A stretch of 64,000 bases of DNA from Oscillospiraceae bacterium (GCA_910575815.1 CAJTFN010000020.1:1-64000), one strand, 5' to 3'; counted from the first letter of the stretch, positions 32,977-40,625 are shown. The notes: generated by a model from the sequence alone, not told the origin. Made by a program: numbers and translations.

Positions 32977-33660
32977 TCACACTGCGGCATTGGAGTTGAT
33001 CCTGTCGATCACCGCTTTGATTCCCAGCCACAGGGACAGGTCGGTGAACACCTCCACCACGCTGCCCTGGTCGGTGAAGGGTGGTTCCTGAAAAACGGAC
33101 AGGTCTTTCATCATACCGTTGCGCACAATGTACTCCACGATCTGGTTGACAAAGTAAATCTGCCGGCTGTCCAGATTTGCGTTATTGAGGTAATCCGCAA
33201 GGGCCTCTTTCGCCGCTCTCATGTCCAGGCCCACGATCTCCCGGACGAACTCCCCCAAGGGCTTGGCGCCGACCTCCGCTTCATAGTCCTCTCTGGAGCC
33301 CACCTCGCTCCAGAGGATACGCTCCAGCGCTCCAACGTCCTCCTGGGTCAGTGGGACGTTTCCTTTCAGCTTGGCAATCACCACCTCGTCCTGGTGCTGG
33401 CGGACATAGAACTCCGCTTTGGCTTTGTAGTTCTGTAAATCATTGTTCTCCAGCTCTGACTTCTTCCAGTCCATGGACAAAACTTCATCGTCAAAATTAG
33501 TGGTATAATGAGCCAGTTCCACGGGATGTACTTGATCAGATCCCGCAGTCTCTCCCGGATGTGTTCAAACTCATAGATCTCCGCATCGTCCAGTTAGTTG
33601 GTATGGAGGATCTTGTCAATCAGCGGAGCCTGCTTCTGAATCGCCGGGATGTTGGCTACA
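32977..33660 (-). pseudogene. hsdR: 3' remnant of a type I restriction hsdR
   Basis: The last ~180 residues (LGEFVREIVGLDMRAAKEAL, QIYFVNQIVEYIVRNGMMKD) are the EcoEI-type HsdR C-terminal domain. Upstream, homologous sequence continues (VANIPAIQKQAPLIDKILHT ... FEHIRERLRDLIKY) but with an in-frame TAA at 33594-33596 and a frameshift near 33510. The rest of hsdR is missing; its upstream edge abuts the truncated surface-protein gene at about 33660. It is unrelated in sequence to the intact hsdR at 15-18 kb as far as I can see. Confidence 0.8.
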
Positions 33661-33954
33661 CTATGTATAACGCAAAGCTAACTGTTTATCTCGTTCGATC
33701 AATGCGCCATCTTGAATGGCAGCAGCCTCTGGCTGACCGCCAGCACCAGCGTAGTGAAGGGAAATGCTTTCAAACGTCACAATGCTGGAAAGTTTTTCCT
33801 CATTGTCTGCCGCTGATGCCAGCGCGGGGAGGAAGCCCATCAGCATAGACAAACACAAAAGGAGCGCGGCAAGCCGTGCTCCTGAATTGTTTTCAGACTT
33901 TGGTTTTCTTTGGAGCCGCTTGCCGCCGCGATTATGGCGATAGAACATACTCAT
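33661..33954 (-). pseudogene. 5' fragment of a large secreted surface protein, truncated
   Basis: ATG with GGAGAGTAGAAA upstream. Basic start (MSMFYRHNRGGKRLQRKPKS), a Sec signal (ARLAALLLCLSMLMGFLPAL then ASAADN) and the beginning of a beta-rich mature part (SIVTFESISLHYAGAGGQPE ... ERDKQLALRYT) like the N-termini of Cna-B/SpaA-type adhesins of Clostridia. It stops exactly at the junction with the hsdR remnant, so the mature protein is lost. It lies 31 bp after the PilZ gene and is the third cistron of the c-di-GMP operon. Confidence 0.7.
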
Positions 33955-33985
33955 TTTCTACTCTCCTTTATGTTTTCACGAATGT

Positions 33986-34681
33986 TTAGGAACGTCCCCT
34001 TTTTTGGCGCTGGGCTGCAAAAATATTCCGTGTTATTTGTTCCTGATCGACTTCGGTCAATTCCAAAAATCGGCACCCGTACTCGAATTTTCCCTCGTCC
34101 TTTTCTATAACGCGCACGATTTGGCTGAACATGGCCGATTCCGGCCTGTCCTCCAACAGCCTGACCTTCAGCAGAAATTTGTCTCCCTTGTGGTATCTGT
34201 ACTCCGAGCTGACGCTGGCCCCGCCCACACTGATGTTCAGCAGCTTGCAGGGCTTTTCTCCCATTGCCAATCCGCTGAACATGGTGGCGGTGGCGTCAAG
34301 GTTTGTGGTCAGGCGGAAAAAGGCACGGTCATTTCCCACGCGGACGATGGTCAGCTCCTCCACTTGCCATATATGCTTGGGGCCGGGTGTAATTATGCCC
34401 TCCATATAGACCGCTTTGCGCTCATAGTCGCTATATCCTCTGATCCTGGCATGGATGGTTTCAACATCCTTGACAATCGCGGCCTCCGAATATTGGTGCA
34501 GCTCCGCCTTGTCCCCATGCAGGCCCATCAGCTTTGCCACAAAGAGTATCTGTCCTGCATCTGTCGTTACTTCGACCCGCATCCCGGAATAAATGTCCAG
34601 CGATTCTTCCTCAGCAGCCTTTTCGTTTTTCTGGGCCGGTGTTTCTTCTGCCCGCTTTCTCCAAATGTCAAATAATTTCAT
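33986..34681 (-). CDS. PilZ-domain c-di-GMP receptor with YcgR-like N-terminal domain (231 aa)
   Basis: Residues 30-110 form a beta-rich N-terminal domain (GMRVEVTTDAGQILFVAKLM). The PilZ domain follows with both c-di-GMP motifs intact: RAFFR (119-123, RxxxR) and NISVGG (149-154, NxSxxG). Such proteins translate c-di-GMP level into changes of motility or surface export. It lies 23 bp downstream of the diguanylate cyclase and upstream of the surface-protein fragment, so all three are one leftward transcript. Confidence 0.9.
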   Translation of the reverse strand: MKLFDIWRKRAEETPAQKNEKAAEEESLDIYSGMRVEVTTDAGQILFVAKLMGLHGDKAELHQYSEAAIVKDVETIHARIRGYSDYERKAVYMEGIITPGPKHIWQVEELTIVRVGNDRAFFRLTTNLDATATMFSGLAMGEKPCKLLNISVGGASVSSEYRYHKGDKFLLKVRLLEDRPESAMFSQIVRVIEKDEGKFEYGCRFLELTEVDQEQITRNIFAAQRQKRGRS

Positions 34682-34704
34682 GCGTCCCCTCCTGCCTCAT
34701 ATTA

Positions 34705-35643
34705 TCAGTTTTGTTGAAGAACACAGAGCTTTTCCCACATCGGGCGCATCCGTTCATCGGCCCAAACGACCCGGTTCCGGCCGTTTTTCTTTGCATCGTA
34801 CAGCATGGTGTCCGCGATTTTTAAGTAAAAATCATAGGTGCTTTCCGAATCAGGAACAATCGTGACCCCTCCGACACTGACCGTGACCCATTCAGCCACA
34901 GACGGATCATGGGGGATGTGCAGGTTTTCTACTGCCTGTCGGATTTTCTTCAAGTGTTCAAAAATCTGCTGCGAACTGTCGCCCAGGGACAATGCCACAA
35001 ATTCCTCGCCGCCATAGCGGGCAAGAAAATCCGTACTGCGTTTCAAATAGGACGCCGCTGTCTGAGCAACGGAAGCGATCACCTTATCTCCGGCAGGATG
35101 GCCAAAGGTATCGTTATACACTTTGAAGCGGTCAATATCAAACATACAGATGGAGAACGGAACGTGCAGGCGGATCGCTTCTCTCCATTTTGTCGCGCTG
35201 TATTGTTCATACCGACGCCGGTTGGCAATTCCTGTCAGTTGGTCGGTCATGGATTGCTGCTCAATCTGTCTGCGATATTTGTAGAGTTTGATATGTGTGT
35301 TGACCCTTGCCTTAACGATCAGGGGAATGTATGGCTTTGTAATATAATCCACGGCTCCTAAAACAAGTCCACGCTGCTCATTCGTCACATCTGCAAGGCT
35401 GGTAATCAAGATGACCGGGATGCTTTGAGTCACGATTTGCTCCTGCAACATTTTCAGCAGCGTAAAACCATCCATTCCAGGCATCACGACATCCAGCAGA
35501 ATGAGGGAAAAATCCCCCTCGCTCACTAAACGCAGCCCGTCCTCCGCAGTTTGTGCGACGGTAATATCATACTCATCTTCTATAATTGACTTTAGCTGTG
35601 CTGCCTGCACAATGCTGTCGTCCACGATCAATATTTTTTCCAT
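34705..35643 (-). CDS. REC-GGDEF response-regulator diguanylate cyclase (312 aa)
   Basis: Makes c-di-GMP from two GTP. REC domain at residues 1-120 with D51 as phosphoacceptor (LILLDVVMPGMDGF) and K103 (YITKPY). GGDEF domain from about 130: the active loop is GGEEF (211-215) and the inhibitory I-site RSTD (202-205) stands exactly five residues before it, so product feedback is expected. The ATG at 35643 has GAGGG eight bases upstream. No histidine kinase lies nearby. Upstream is the invertible promoter segment. Confidence 0.93.
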   Translation of the reverse strand: MEKILIVDDSIVQAAQLKSIIEDEYDITVAQTAEDGLRLVSEGDFSLILLDVVMPGMDGFTLLKMLQEQIVTQSIPVILITSLADVTNEQRGLVLGAVDYITKPYIPLIVKARVNTHIKLYKYRRQIEQQSMTDQLTGIANRRRYEQYSATKWREAIRLHVPFSICMFDIDRFKVYNDTFGHPAGDKVIASVAQTAASYLKRSTDFLARYGGEEFVALSLGDSSQQIFEHLKKIRQAVENLHIPHDPSVAEWVTVSVGGVTIVPDSESTYDFYLKIADTMLYDAKKNGRNRVVWADERMRPMWEKLCVLQQN

Positions 35644-35683
35644 ACTCATATCCCTCACTATATTTAACTCAAGCTGCCTATTA

Positions 35684-35927
35684 ACAACTTAATTTTTGTT
35701 ATGTTGTATTAGAGTGAAGCCCAACCGCCCCAATTTCACTGTAAGGACGCAGAGAATCTGAAAAAAGTGCAAGAAAAGACAGGCGAGATAAATATAGAGA
35801 GCATCCCGTCAGTTTCTTCATGCCTAAGTTGTAAAAGGACTTGTCAGAAAGCCGTTTTTCCTGTATAATGCGATATGTATATTGACCTGTTGCGGTCTAA
35901 ACAACAACATAACAAAAATTATGTTGT
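35684..35927. repeat. invertible segment bounded by inverted tyrosine-recombinase sites
   Basis: Left site 35684-35707, right site 35904-35927, inverted to each other and identical at 23 of 24 positions. Each consists of two 9-bp arms (ACAACATAA / TTATGTTGT, one mismatch in the left site) around an asymmetric 6-bp spacer TTTTTG, the architecture of a core site for a tyrosine recombinase. The right site contains the stop codon of the adjacent recombinase gene. The 196-bp interior encodes no protein and carries a promoter. Confidence 0.85.
35841..35869 (+). promoter_or_regulatory. invertible sigma-A promoter, currently facing away from the GGDEF operon
   Basis: TTGTCA (35841-35846), 17-bp spacer, TATAAT (35864-35869) on the plus strand. 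In this orientation it reads into the recombinase gene antisense. Inversion between the flanking sites would place it on the minus strand, about 34 bp before the left site and some 90 bases before the cyclase start. I see no comparable promoter on the minus strand of the segment. Confidence 0.8.
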
Positions 35928-36779
35928 AAGGATCAGACCCAGCCGCTCCATCTGTCGGGCGTGAACAAAACCGCTCTCTGCGGTATAAATGCGGGTGGTG
36001 CTGACATTGGAATGGCCCAGAATATCCGCCAGCCGGGACAAATCCTTTTCCAGCGAGTAATACGTCCGGGCGAACAGATGCCGCAGGTTGTGGGGGAACA
36101 CCTTGTCTGGCTCAACCCCGGCGCTTTCACACAGAGCCTTCATATCCCGCCAGATATTGGAGCGGTCAAGGGGTTTGCCCGTCCGCGTCACAAACACCGA
36201 TCCGTCGGTGATTTTTTGTTTTTTCAGATACTTTTTCAGCAGCCCGCACAGCTTCCCAGGCAGAAAGACAGTTCGCCGTTTTCCCTTGTTCGTGACCACA
36301 GTACGGCCCAGGTTCACAGCGTCCACGGTGATAAATCGGAGTTCTGATACCCGGATGCCTGTGGCGCAAATTGTTTGAAGGAGCAGGGACAGCCGTTCAT
36401 TTCCCTGCCGCTGGGCCGCGTTCACCAAACGGACATATTCAGCGCGGGTCATTTCCCGGCTTTCATCACAGAAAAGGGGACGCTGTACTTTCAGCGGCCT
36501 GACAGACAGCTTCGGCCAGTCCATGAACTGGAAAAAACTGTTGACCGCTGCCAGCATGGAATTGACTGTGGCTGGGGTATAGGTATCAGCCAGATGCTCT
36601 TTCCACGCAATCACGGCCACCTTTGTGACGGCTTTCCCATTCAGAAACAACATGAAATCGTTAAGGTCATGAACATATTTCTTTACAGTGTTCTTGGCTC
36701 GCTCTTGTTCCTGGAGGTGCGCCGCATATTGGGAAATGTGGTCGGCGGTAATTGTGAAAGCTGCTTCCTGGCTGAACAT
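35919..36779 (-). CDS. tyrosine recombinase of the invertible switch (286 aa)
   Basis: XerC/D-like: SAM-like N-terminal DNA-binding domain (HISQYAAHLQEQERAKNTVK), catalytic residues R143 (GIRVSEL), K165, H230 and R233 (HNLRHLF), H256 (LGHSNVSTTRIY) and the nucleophile Y265, all present. AAGGAG precedes the ATG. The last codons and the stop lie within the right recombination site, the usual mark of a dedicated invertase or cassette integrase. TetR-type operators precede it. Confidence 0.93.
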   Translation of the reverse strand: MFSQEAAFTITADHISQYAAHLQEQERAKNTVKKYVHDLNDFMLFLNGKAVTKVAVIAWKEHLADTYTPATVNSMLAAVNSFFQFMDWPKLSVRPLKVQRPLFCDESREMTRAEYVRLVNAAQRQGNERLSLLLQTICATGIRVSELRFITVDAVNLGRTVVTNKGKRRTVFLPGKLCGLLKKYLKKQKITDGSVFVTRTGKPLDRSNIWRDMKALCESAGVEPDKVFPHNLRHLFARTYYSLEKDLSRLADILGHSNVSTTRIYTAESGFVHARQMERLGLILTT

Positions 36780-36846
36780 GGCAATAATCTCCTTTGTATT
36801 CGATGCAGATAGTTTTCCGAATAGAAAGAAGGTTATTCCAAAGTTA

Positions 36847-36924
36847 GTGAATGTTCACCCCCCTTAGCGCCAAAAAAATTTGAGAACCGAGCGTGCCTTT
36901 AACTGGTATGATAGTGAACGTTCA
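36847..36924. promoter_or_regulatory. two TetR-type palindromic operators
   Basis: GTGAATGTTCAC (36847-36858) and TGAACGTTCA (36915-36924), near-identical palindromes 67 bp apart, between tetR and the recombinase gene. Placement suggests that the TetR protein controls the recombinase. Confidence 0.7.
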
Positions 36925-36966
36925 TTATCAAACTACTAAAAATGAACCGCCTCCAGCGGCACATTT

Positions 36967-37590
36967 TCATTTTCGTCTTGATTTTTTAGGCTTCTCCGGT
37001 TTCAAATAGCCGCTCAGTCCAGTGGTTAACAACTGAAACACAGTGTCCTCGGTTTCCTGATTGTCTGGAAGCGTCCCTTCCACCACATACTTTGCGTACA
37101 TAACAGTGGATGTGAGGACGTGGAGCCACAATAAATCCTGATTGATTTTGTCCAGGCTTGGAAATACCTTTTTGAAAACGTCAACCATTCCAATAAACGT
37201 CTTGAAATAGGTCACATCCCGGCTCTTGTCATACTGGGGGAAAAACGTACTGTCCCGAAAGCGGTGATAAAAAACTGTTTCGTCCGGGCGGGATGTCCAA
37301 AACCGAAAATAGGGCACCCACAGCGCCTTTACCGCACCCATAGGGTCAGTGAGCATAAGCAGCGGGTTGAATTTCAAATGTTCAAAGATTGCCGCCGCCT
37401 GCTTGTCCACATAAGTGAAGCACTCCACCAGCAGTTGATCCTTGCCGTCAAAGTGGCGGTAAATCGCTCCTGATGAAATCCCCGCCAGCTCGCTGACGTT
37501 CTGGATGCGCACCCCTTCCAGGCCATACTGCCGTACAGCCTTGATTGCGGCAACGATGATCCGGGTCTTGGTATCATCCAGTGTAATCAC
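36967..37590 (-). CDS. TetR-family regulator (207 aa)
   Basis: N-terminal helix-turn-helix (IIVAAIKAVRQYGLEGVRIQ, then LAGISSGAIYRHFDGKDQLL) and a long helical ligand domain with several aromatic residues (VPYFRFWTSRPDETVFYHRF). It is the first gene of the cassette and lies upstream of the recombinase in the same direction. The ligand is unknown; drug-like or host-derived molecules are common for this family. Confidence 0.9.
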   Translation of the reverse strand: MITLDDTKTRIIVAAIKAVRQYGLEGVRIQNVSELAGISSGAIYRHFDGKDQLLVECFTYVDKQAAAIFEHLKFNPLLMLTDPMGAVKALWVPYFRFWTSRPDETVFYHRFRDSTFFPQYDKSRDVTYFKTFIGMVDVFKKVFPSLDKINQDLLWLHVLTSTVMYAKYVVEGTLPDNQETEDTVFQLLTTGLSGYLKPEKPKKSRRK

Positions 37591-37636
37591 TTCCCCCCTG
37601 CAATAACCACTTCTCCTGTCACCTATTCACAGAGGA

Positions 37637-37665
37637 ATTATATACTAAAGCGCAGCTTTTGACAA
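37637..37665 (-). promoter_or_regulatory. promoter of tetR
   Basis: Minus-strand TTGTCA (37660-37665), 17-bp spacer, TATAAT (37637-37642), about 45 bp before the tetR start. It uses the same hexamers as the invertible promoter. Confidence 0.75.
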
Positions 37666-37684
37666 TACTCTTTTCTCGCTGCTA

Positions 37685-38384
37685 CCAAGAATGCTTTCTT
37701 TCAAGACCTTGAAGAAGATTTCCTCCTTGCGGTTGGCTTTCAGGTACTCCCCAGCCGCCACCAGAAAGCCCGACGTACCGCAGGCCGGGTCGCAGATGAC
37801 CTCGTCTGGACCGGGGCCATCAGCTCCACCATCATTTTTATGATATGCCGGGGCGTGCGGAACTGGCCGTTCACCCCGGCGGTGGCGATTTTGGACAGAA
37901 GGAACTCATACACGTCTCCCCGCACGTCGCCGTCCCGGAGCTGGGCCATCTGGGCGTAGATCTCGTCCAGGGCGGTGACAACCTTGTCCAGCATCAGCGG
38001 TGTGGGGATTTTGAAGATGGCGTCGTCCATGTACTTGGCGTAGGCGCTGCCCTTGTCCCCGTGGAGGTTCTTGATGAAGGGGAACACCTGCTCCTGCACC
38101 ACGGTGTACATCTTCCCGGCGGGGAAGTCGTGGAATACCGACCACTTGAGCTGATTGCCCGGGACAGTCCGCTCCCCAATTTGGACCTCCTCCCCGAACA
38201 TACTCTTGTAGGGCAAGCCCAGCATGGCGCTCTCCTTGGCGCGCAGATTGTCTGTCTCATCCAGATCGTGGATGAACATCAGGTAGGTCATCTGCTCCAC
38301 CACGTCCAGAGGGTTGGTAATGCCGCCCGTCCAGAAGATCTCCCAGAGGGCGTTGATCTTGTTTTTCAGTTCGCCTGTAATCAT
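37685..38384 (-). pseudogene. hsdM: 5' remnant of a second hsdM, frameshifted and truncated
   Basis: Starts MITGELKNKINALWEIFWTG, the HsdM N-terminal domain; continues to GVNGQFRTPRHIIKMMVELM, then shifts frame near 37810, after which the SAM motif is read in another frame (VICDPACGTSGFLVAAGEYL). It ends near 37685 at the cassette edge, before the NPPF region. With the hsdR remnant at 33 kb it marks an ancestral RM operon into which the c-di-GMP cassette was placed, with loss of the part between. Confidence 0.85.
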
Positions 38385-38416
38385 AGCGGTTCTCTCTTTC
38401 TGGTTTTTATGATTGA

Positions 38417-39901
38417 TCACCGGATATCCGGATTTGTCTGGTAGGTCTGCTTCGGGCTTTTGGGCCGGTCCGGGAGGGTCATCAAAATCATCCCGGATTT
38501 CACCAGCGGCTCCAGGTAGCGCCGGGTAGCGTACTGACCGGAGGCAATCCCCAAAAAACGCACAATTTCCTTTCGCGTGCGGGGCGTCCTGCAAAAGTCA
38601 AGCAGTCCGCGGTCGTCCAAGGGCAGTTTTTCAGCGGAAAGCGCCGGTTTGCGTTCTGGAGGCTGTTCTGCCGCCTCCTTGTTATAGAGGCAGACGGAAA
38701 ATTCCCAGCGGTCATCCCGGAATACCGGTTCGGGCAGGCCGGCCTCCGCCATGGCACGGCGGATTCTTGGGATACCGGAATAGCGGTTTTCCGTCTGTCC
38801 CAAGGCTTCCATTGCGGTGATCACGGCCGGATTTCGGGTATCCGGCTGGATCTTTCCCAGTTGATCCACCGTCAAACGCCCATAAAGTCCGCCAGGGTTT
38901 CGAATTTCCACCCGGTCATAAAACATGATCAGCTGGATGGGCATATTTTCTGTATGGGTACTGTAATCCCGGTGGACCAGCGCGTTCAAAACCGCTTCCC
39001 GAAGGGCGTCAAGGGGATATTCCGGCATATCCTGCCGCTTTCCTGTTTTAGGATCAATGCGCACAGCCATGCGCATATTACTTCGCAGGAAGCTGACCGC
39101 GCCCTCCAGCATTTCCACCAGAGTTCCCTCAATCCGTTTGCTGTCCAAAAAACGCCGTCCCGTTTCATCCACTTCACCCATCTCAGTACCCGGCACACGG
39201 GATGCAATAATGCTGAGCTGCGGAAAATAGGCTTGGGGATACAGGCCAAACAGCAGGACCGCTGTGAGGGTAAACTGTCCCTCCTTTTGCAGTCCGGTCA
39301 GTTCATAGAGCTGTTCCGTCGGAACAGAGGCAAAATTGGGGCGATCCAGCTTGCGCTTCAGCAGGTACTGCTCCAGCTGGACCTGATCCAGAGCGGAGGA
39401 GGAAATTCCCTCCACCGGACGCAGATCGTCCCGGCTCCGCTTGCGGTAGGCCTCGTAGCTGTAGACCTCGTACTCGGTCATAGGCTTGTCAGCGTCTCCT
39501 ACCCGGATGAAGGAACCCTTGAGACGGCCCCGCGCCGTTTTGAAGCAGGGGCGCTCCGCCAGATCCAGGGGGGGAATCTCCGCCGCCACAAACAGCATGG
39601 GCCCCTCCGCATAGACCGATAAGACAGGACGCACCACCGGGGTCATGGATTCACCCACCTCCATCAGCTTCTTTTGGAGGTCCTGGGCATCATAGACTCC
39701 AACCTTGGCAAACCCTTGTTTTTCATCCAGACCAAATAAAAGCATCCCGCCCTCGTTCTGGTTGGCAAAGGCAGAAAACGTGTCATAGAGCCGCTCCGGA
39801 CATCCCTTGTTGGCGGCCTTGACCTCCAGGGTCTGTTCCTCGCAATTTCGCTGCTGAACTCTTAAAAGCAGTTTTCCAAATTCTTCTTCCAGCATAAGCA
39901 C
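38417..39901 (-). CDS. AlbA_2 / ATP-binding HTH protein (494 aa)
   Basis: N-terminal AlbA_2 (Schlafen-like) domain (CEEQTLEVKAANKGCPERLY, NQNEGGMLLFGLDEKQGF), a GHKL-type ATP-binding domain (LREAVLNALVHRDYSTHTEN, VEIRNPGGLYGRL) and a C-terminal winged helix (KEIVRFLGIASGQYATRRYL). These are commonly annotated as ATP-dependent DNA helicase RecG-related or transcriptional regulators, and often precede type I RM genes, as here (33 bp before the hsdM remnant). Possibly a regulator of that lost locus. Confidence 0.85.
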   Translation of the reverse strand: MLMLEEEFGKLLLRVQQRNCEEQTLEVKAANKGCPERLYDTFSAFANQNEGGMLLFGLDEKQGFAKVGVYDAQDLQKKLMEVGESMTPVVRPVLSVYAEGPMLFVAAEIPPLDLAERPCFKTARGRLKGSFIRVGDADKPMTEYEVYSYEAYRKRSRDDLRPVEGISSSALDQVQLEQYLLKRKLDRPNFASVPTEQLYELTGLQKEGQFTLTAVLLFGLYPQAYFPQLSIIASRVPGTEMGEVDETGRRFLDSKRIEGTLVEMLEGAVSFLRSNMRMAVRIDPKTGKRQDMPEYPLDALREAVLNALVHRDYSTHTENMPIQLIMFYDRVEIRNPGGLYGRLTVDQLGKIQPDTRNPAVITAMEALGQTENRYSGIPRIRRAMAEAGLPEPVFRDDRWEFSVCLYNKEAAEQPPERKPALSAEKLPLDDRGLLDFCRTPRTRKEIVRFLGIASGQYATRRYLEPLVKSGMILMTLPDRPKSPKQTYQTNPDIR

Positions 39902-39915
39902 ACTCCTTATTTAAG

Positions 39916-39985
39916 CCGCAAGAACATAAGAAAGAAAGGGGATAAGTAAAACTTTTCTTATATTAGTTCTTATGTTGTTATGTTC
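39916..39985 (-). promoter_or_regulatory. A+T-rich leader with repeated TTATGTT motifs, candidate operator
   Basis: GAACATAAGAA (about 39920-39930) is inverted against TTCTTATGTT (39967-39976), and TTATGTT recurs at once after it. It lies directly upstream of the AlbA_2/HTH gene, so autoregulation is plausible. One 9-mer, TTATGTTGT, equals an arm of the switch recombination sites, but the second arm is missing. Confidence 0.4.
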
Positions 39986-40038
39986 CCAGAAACATCATAA
40001 CAGACAAGAGAAGAAAAATCAATCGAAAATGCACAATT

Positions 40039-40080
40039 CACCCGCAGAGAGCTGTTTCCCTGCGGGTGGGTTTTCTTTCT
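40039..40080 (+). terminator. rightward-type intrinsic terminator
   Basis: CACCCGCAG and CTGCGGGTG stem, then GGTTTTCTTTCT on the plus strand. It lies between the AlbA_2 leader and the end of the chimeric SASP gene. Confidence 0.6.
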
Positions 40081-40087
40081 ATTCACT

Positions 40088-40351
40088 TTACAGGTATAGT
40101 CCCGCCCAATATGTAACCGTGACCTGATGCCCCCTTGCTGTCCGGTCAGCCCGCTGGAAACTCGCGGTTTGTACGGGTATCATCTTCTTAACCATCTGGC
40201 CGCCGACAGAACCGGCCTCACGGCTGGTCAGGTCGCCGTTGTAGCCTTCCTTCAGGTTGACGCCAACCTCAGAAGCGGCCTCCATCTTGAACTTATCCAT
40301 AGCGTTGCGGGCCTCGGGAACATTGAGCTTGTTGGTATTCTTGCTAGACAT
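40088..40351 (-). CDS. alpha/beta small acid-soluble spore protein, C-terminus replaced by element sequence
   Basis: MSSKNTNKLNVPEARNAMDK and GYNGDLTSREAGSVGGQMVK are hallmark alpha/beta SASP sequences; these proteins coat spore DNA. After KKMI (residue 58) the frame leaves the family and reads PVQTASFQRADRTARGHQ... from the mobile element, giving 87 aa instead of an expected 65. The native ending ESYEKSL is found 13.6 kb away at the other end of the element. AAGGAG precedes the ATG. Whether the chimera still works is unknown. Confidence 0.9.
   Translation of the reverse strand: MSSKNTNKLNVPEARNAMDKFKMEAASEVGVNLKEGYNGDLTSREAGSVGGQMVKKMIPVQTASFQRADRTARGHQVTVTYWAGLYL
40179..40189. other. right attachment core
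   Basis: ATCATCTTCTT, identical to 26559-26569. The element side reads GGTTTGTACGGGT just before it, the other attP arm; the host side continues into SASP codons (VMQGG on the reverse). Confidence 0.85.
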
Positions 40352-40625
40352 AGTGAATCTCTCCTTTTCATCTTCATCAAATCATGCGTTTGTTGGGTCA
40401 CTGGGTATCGCGAGCATAGTTTGACTCGAAAAGGTGTGAATATGCTGCTTTTTCGCCGGTAATTTTTTCTGCGTGGTTTTGCGCTGTGCTTGCCTTTAAA
40501 ATATGGTGCTGATATTATGAATGAACCTATACAATAGCAATCAATTCTTTGAATTTGCCGGAAGCCTGTTTTCGAGGGCTTTGACGGCATACCGCGAAAA
40601 ATTCAAAACTGCGACATCTCAAAAA

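Larger units (their letters stand above)
26559..40189. mobile_element. 13.6-kb mobilizable element integrated in a SASP gene
   Basis: Bounded by the direct repeat ATCATCTTCTT (26559-26569 and 40179-40189). The left end carries the large serine recombinase; inside are a relaxase, MobC, a RepA-like ATPase, DUF6076 and accessory cargo, but no type IV secretion genes, so it would need a helper for transfer. Joining the outer flanks restores a continuous 65-codon SASP gene (...GGQMVKKMI then ESYEKSL stop). Joining the inner flanks gives an attP with inverted arms GTACGGGT and ACCCGTAC, 20 bp apart, centred at the repeat's TT end. Confidence 0.88.

Noticed and set aside
39961..39985. Third copy of the switch recombination site
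   Set aside because: One 9-bp arm (TTATGTTGT) is present but the second arm with a 6-bp spacer is absent, so it is not a usable site.
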